Assembly: GCF_025567415.1 (NCBI RefSeq)
Contig: NZ_JAOQJV010000002.1
Location: 1 to 64,000 of the forward strand
Reading direction: 5' to 3'
From: Claveliimonas ammoniilytica
Lineage (GTDB): Bacteria > Bacillota > Clostridia > Lachnospirales > Lachnospiraceae
DNA length: 64,000 bases
The position numbers and the translations under genes were made by a program. Shown here piece after piece: positions 63,952 to 64,000 of the stretch (its first letter is position 1; every line of letters starts with the position of its first letter). The notes below the pieces were generated by a model that saw only the letters and a list, made by a program, of their open reading frames with translations, did no database searches and was not told the DNA's origin.

Positions 63952-64000
63952 TTAAAGAGTACGAAGGATTTCTTCAAGCACGTCATCAACACAGTCTGTG
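63952..64000 (-). CDS. 3' end of a minus-strand gene
   Basis: Read on the minus strand the last bases give TDCVDDVLEEILRTL and a TAA at 63954-63952. The position next to a bidirectional terminator supports a real gene end. Only 15 residues are visible, so no product can be named. Confidence 0.45.
   Translation of the reverse strand, partial: TDCVDDVLEEILRTL

Overview
The window is a chromosomal segment of a low-to-moderate GC Clostridia bacterium, almost certainly a member of the Lachnospiraceae. This rests on the gene order secE-nusG-rplKA-rplJL-rpoBC-rpsLG-fusA-tuf, strong AGGAGG ribosome binding sites, sigma-A promoters, and the many Lachnospiraceae-type proteins (zinc-ribbon membrane proteins, YARHG, DUF4870, VanZ, YitT). 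The genus cannot be fixed from sequence reading alone. Almost every gene is on the + strand. I saw no tRNA, rRNA, CRISPR array or insertion sequence.

Region 1 (1-4.9 kb) is accessory and partly decayed. It holds a UPF0251/NifX-type protein under an inverted-repeat operator, an AlbA_2/HATPase-type regulator, a frameshifted UPF0158 gene, a deleted DUF4869 gene, a stub of a P-loop ATPase gene, and a membrane-anchored HExxH peptidase.

Region 2 (4.9-27.8 kb) is the most interesting part. It is one tightly packed run of nine genes behind one promoter: an exported von Willebrand A protein, a 1135-residue tubulin/FtsZ-like GTPase, a coiled-coil membrane protein, a 1341-residue membrane protein ending in a treble-clef/DA1-like peptidase, an exported transglutaminase-like protein, a TIR/P-loop-like/HD-phosphohydrolase fusion, a PGDYG/TIR/beta-propeller membrane protein, a channel-like membrane protein with Rossmann (RCK-like) and RyR-like domains, and a lipoprotein. 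FtsZ-like/vWA pairs have been proposed before as membrane-remodelling systems; the combination here with two TIR proteins, an HD enzyme, a peptidase and a RyR/RCK protein looks like a much larger, undescribed envelope-associated sensing or conflict system. A RhuM-Fic gene (with an altered Fic motif) and a DUF1015 gene follow.

Region 3 (30.2-51.6 kb) is the transcription/translation superoperon: rpmG, secE, nusG, rplK, rplA, then rplJ, rplL, rpoB, rpoC, an XRE regulator, an HD protein, a VanZ protein, rpsL, rpsG, fusA and tuf. It carries duplicated hairpin motifs before rplK and rplA (probable L1 sites), an L10 leader before rplJ, and separate promoters for rpmG, rplJ, rpoB, rpsL and tuf. Unusually, three envelope genes (zinc-ribbon/YARHG, an amidase-beta-lactamase-like fusion, zinc-ribbon/DUF4870) sit between rplA and rplJ.

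Region 4 (51.6-62.3 kb) is a phospho-signalling operon: an FHA protein with repeated threonine motifs, an FHA-FHA-ABC exporter, a Ser/Thr kinase with a TPR tail, small and FHA-linked membrane proteins, and three zinc-ribbon/TPR/WG paralogues of which one has collapsed into a pseudogene. Region 5 (62.3-64 kb) has a small coiled-coil membrane protein, a YitT-family protein, a 57-residue membrane protein, a bidirectional terminator and the 3' end of a minus-strand gene.
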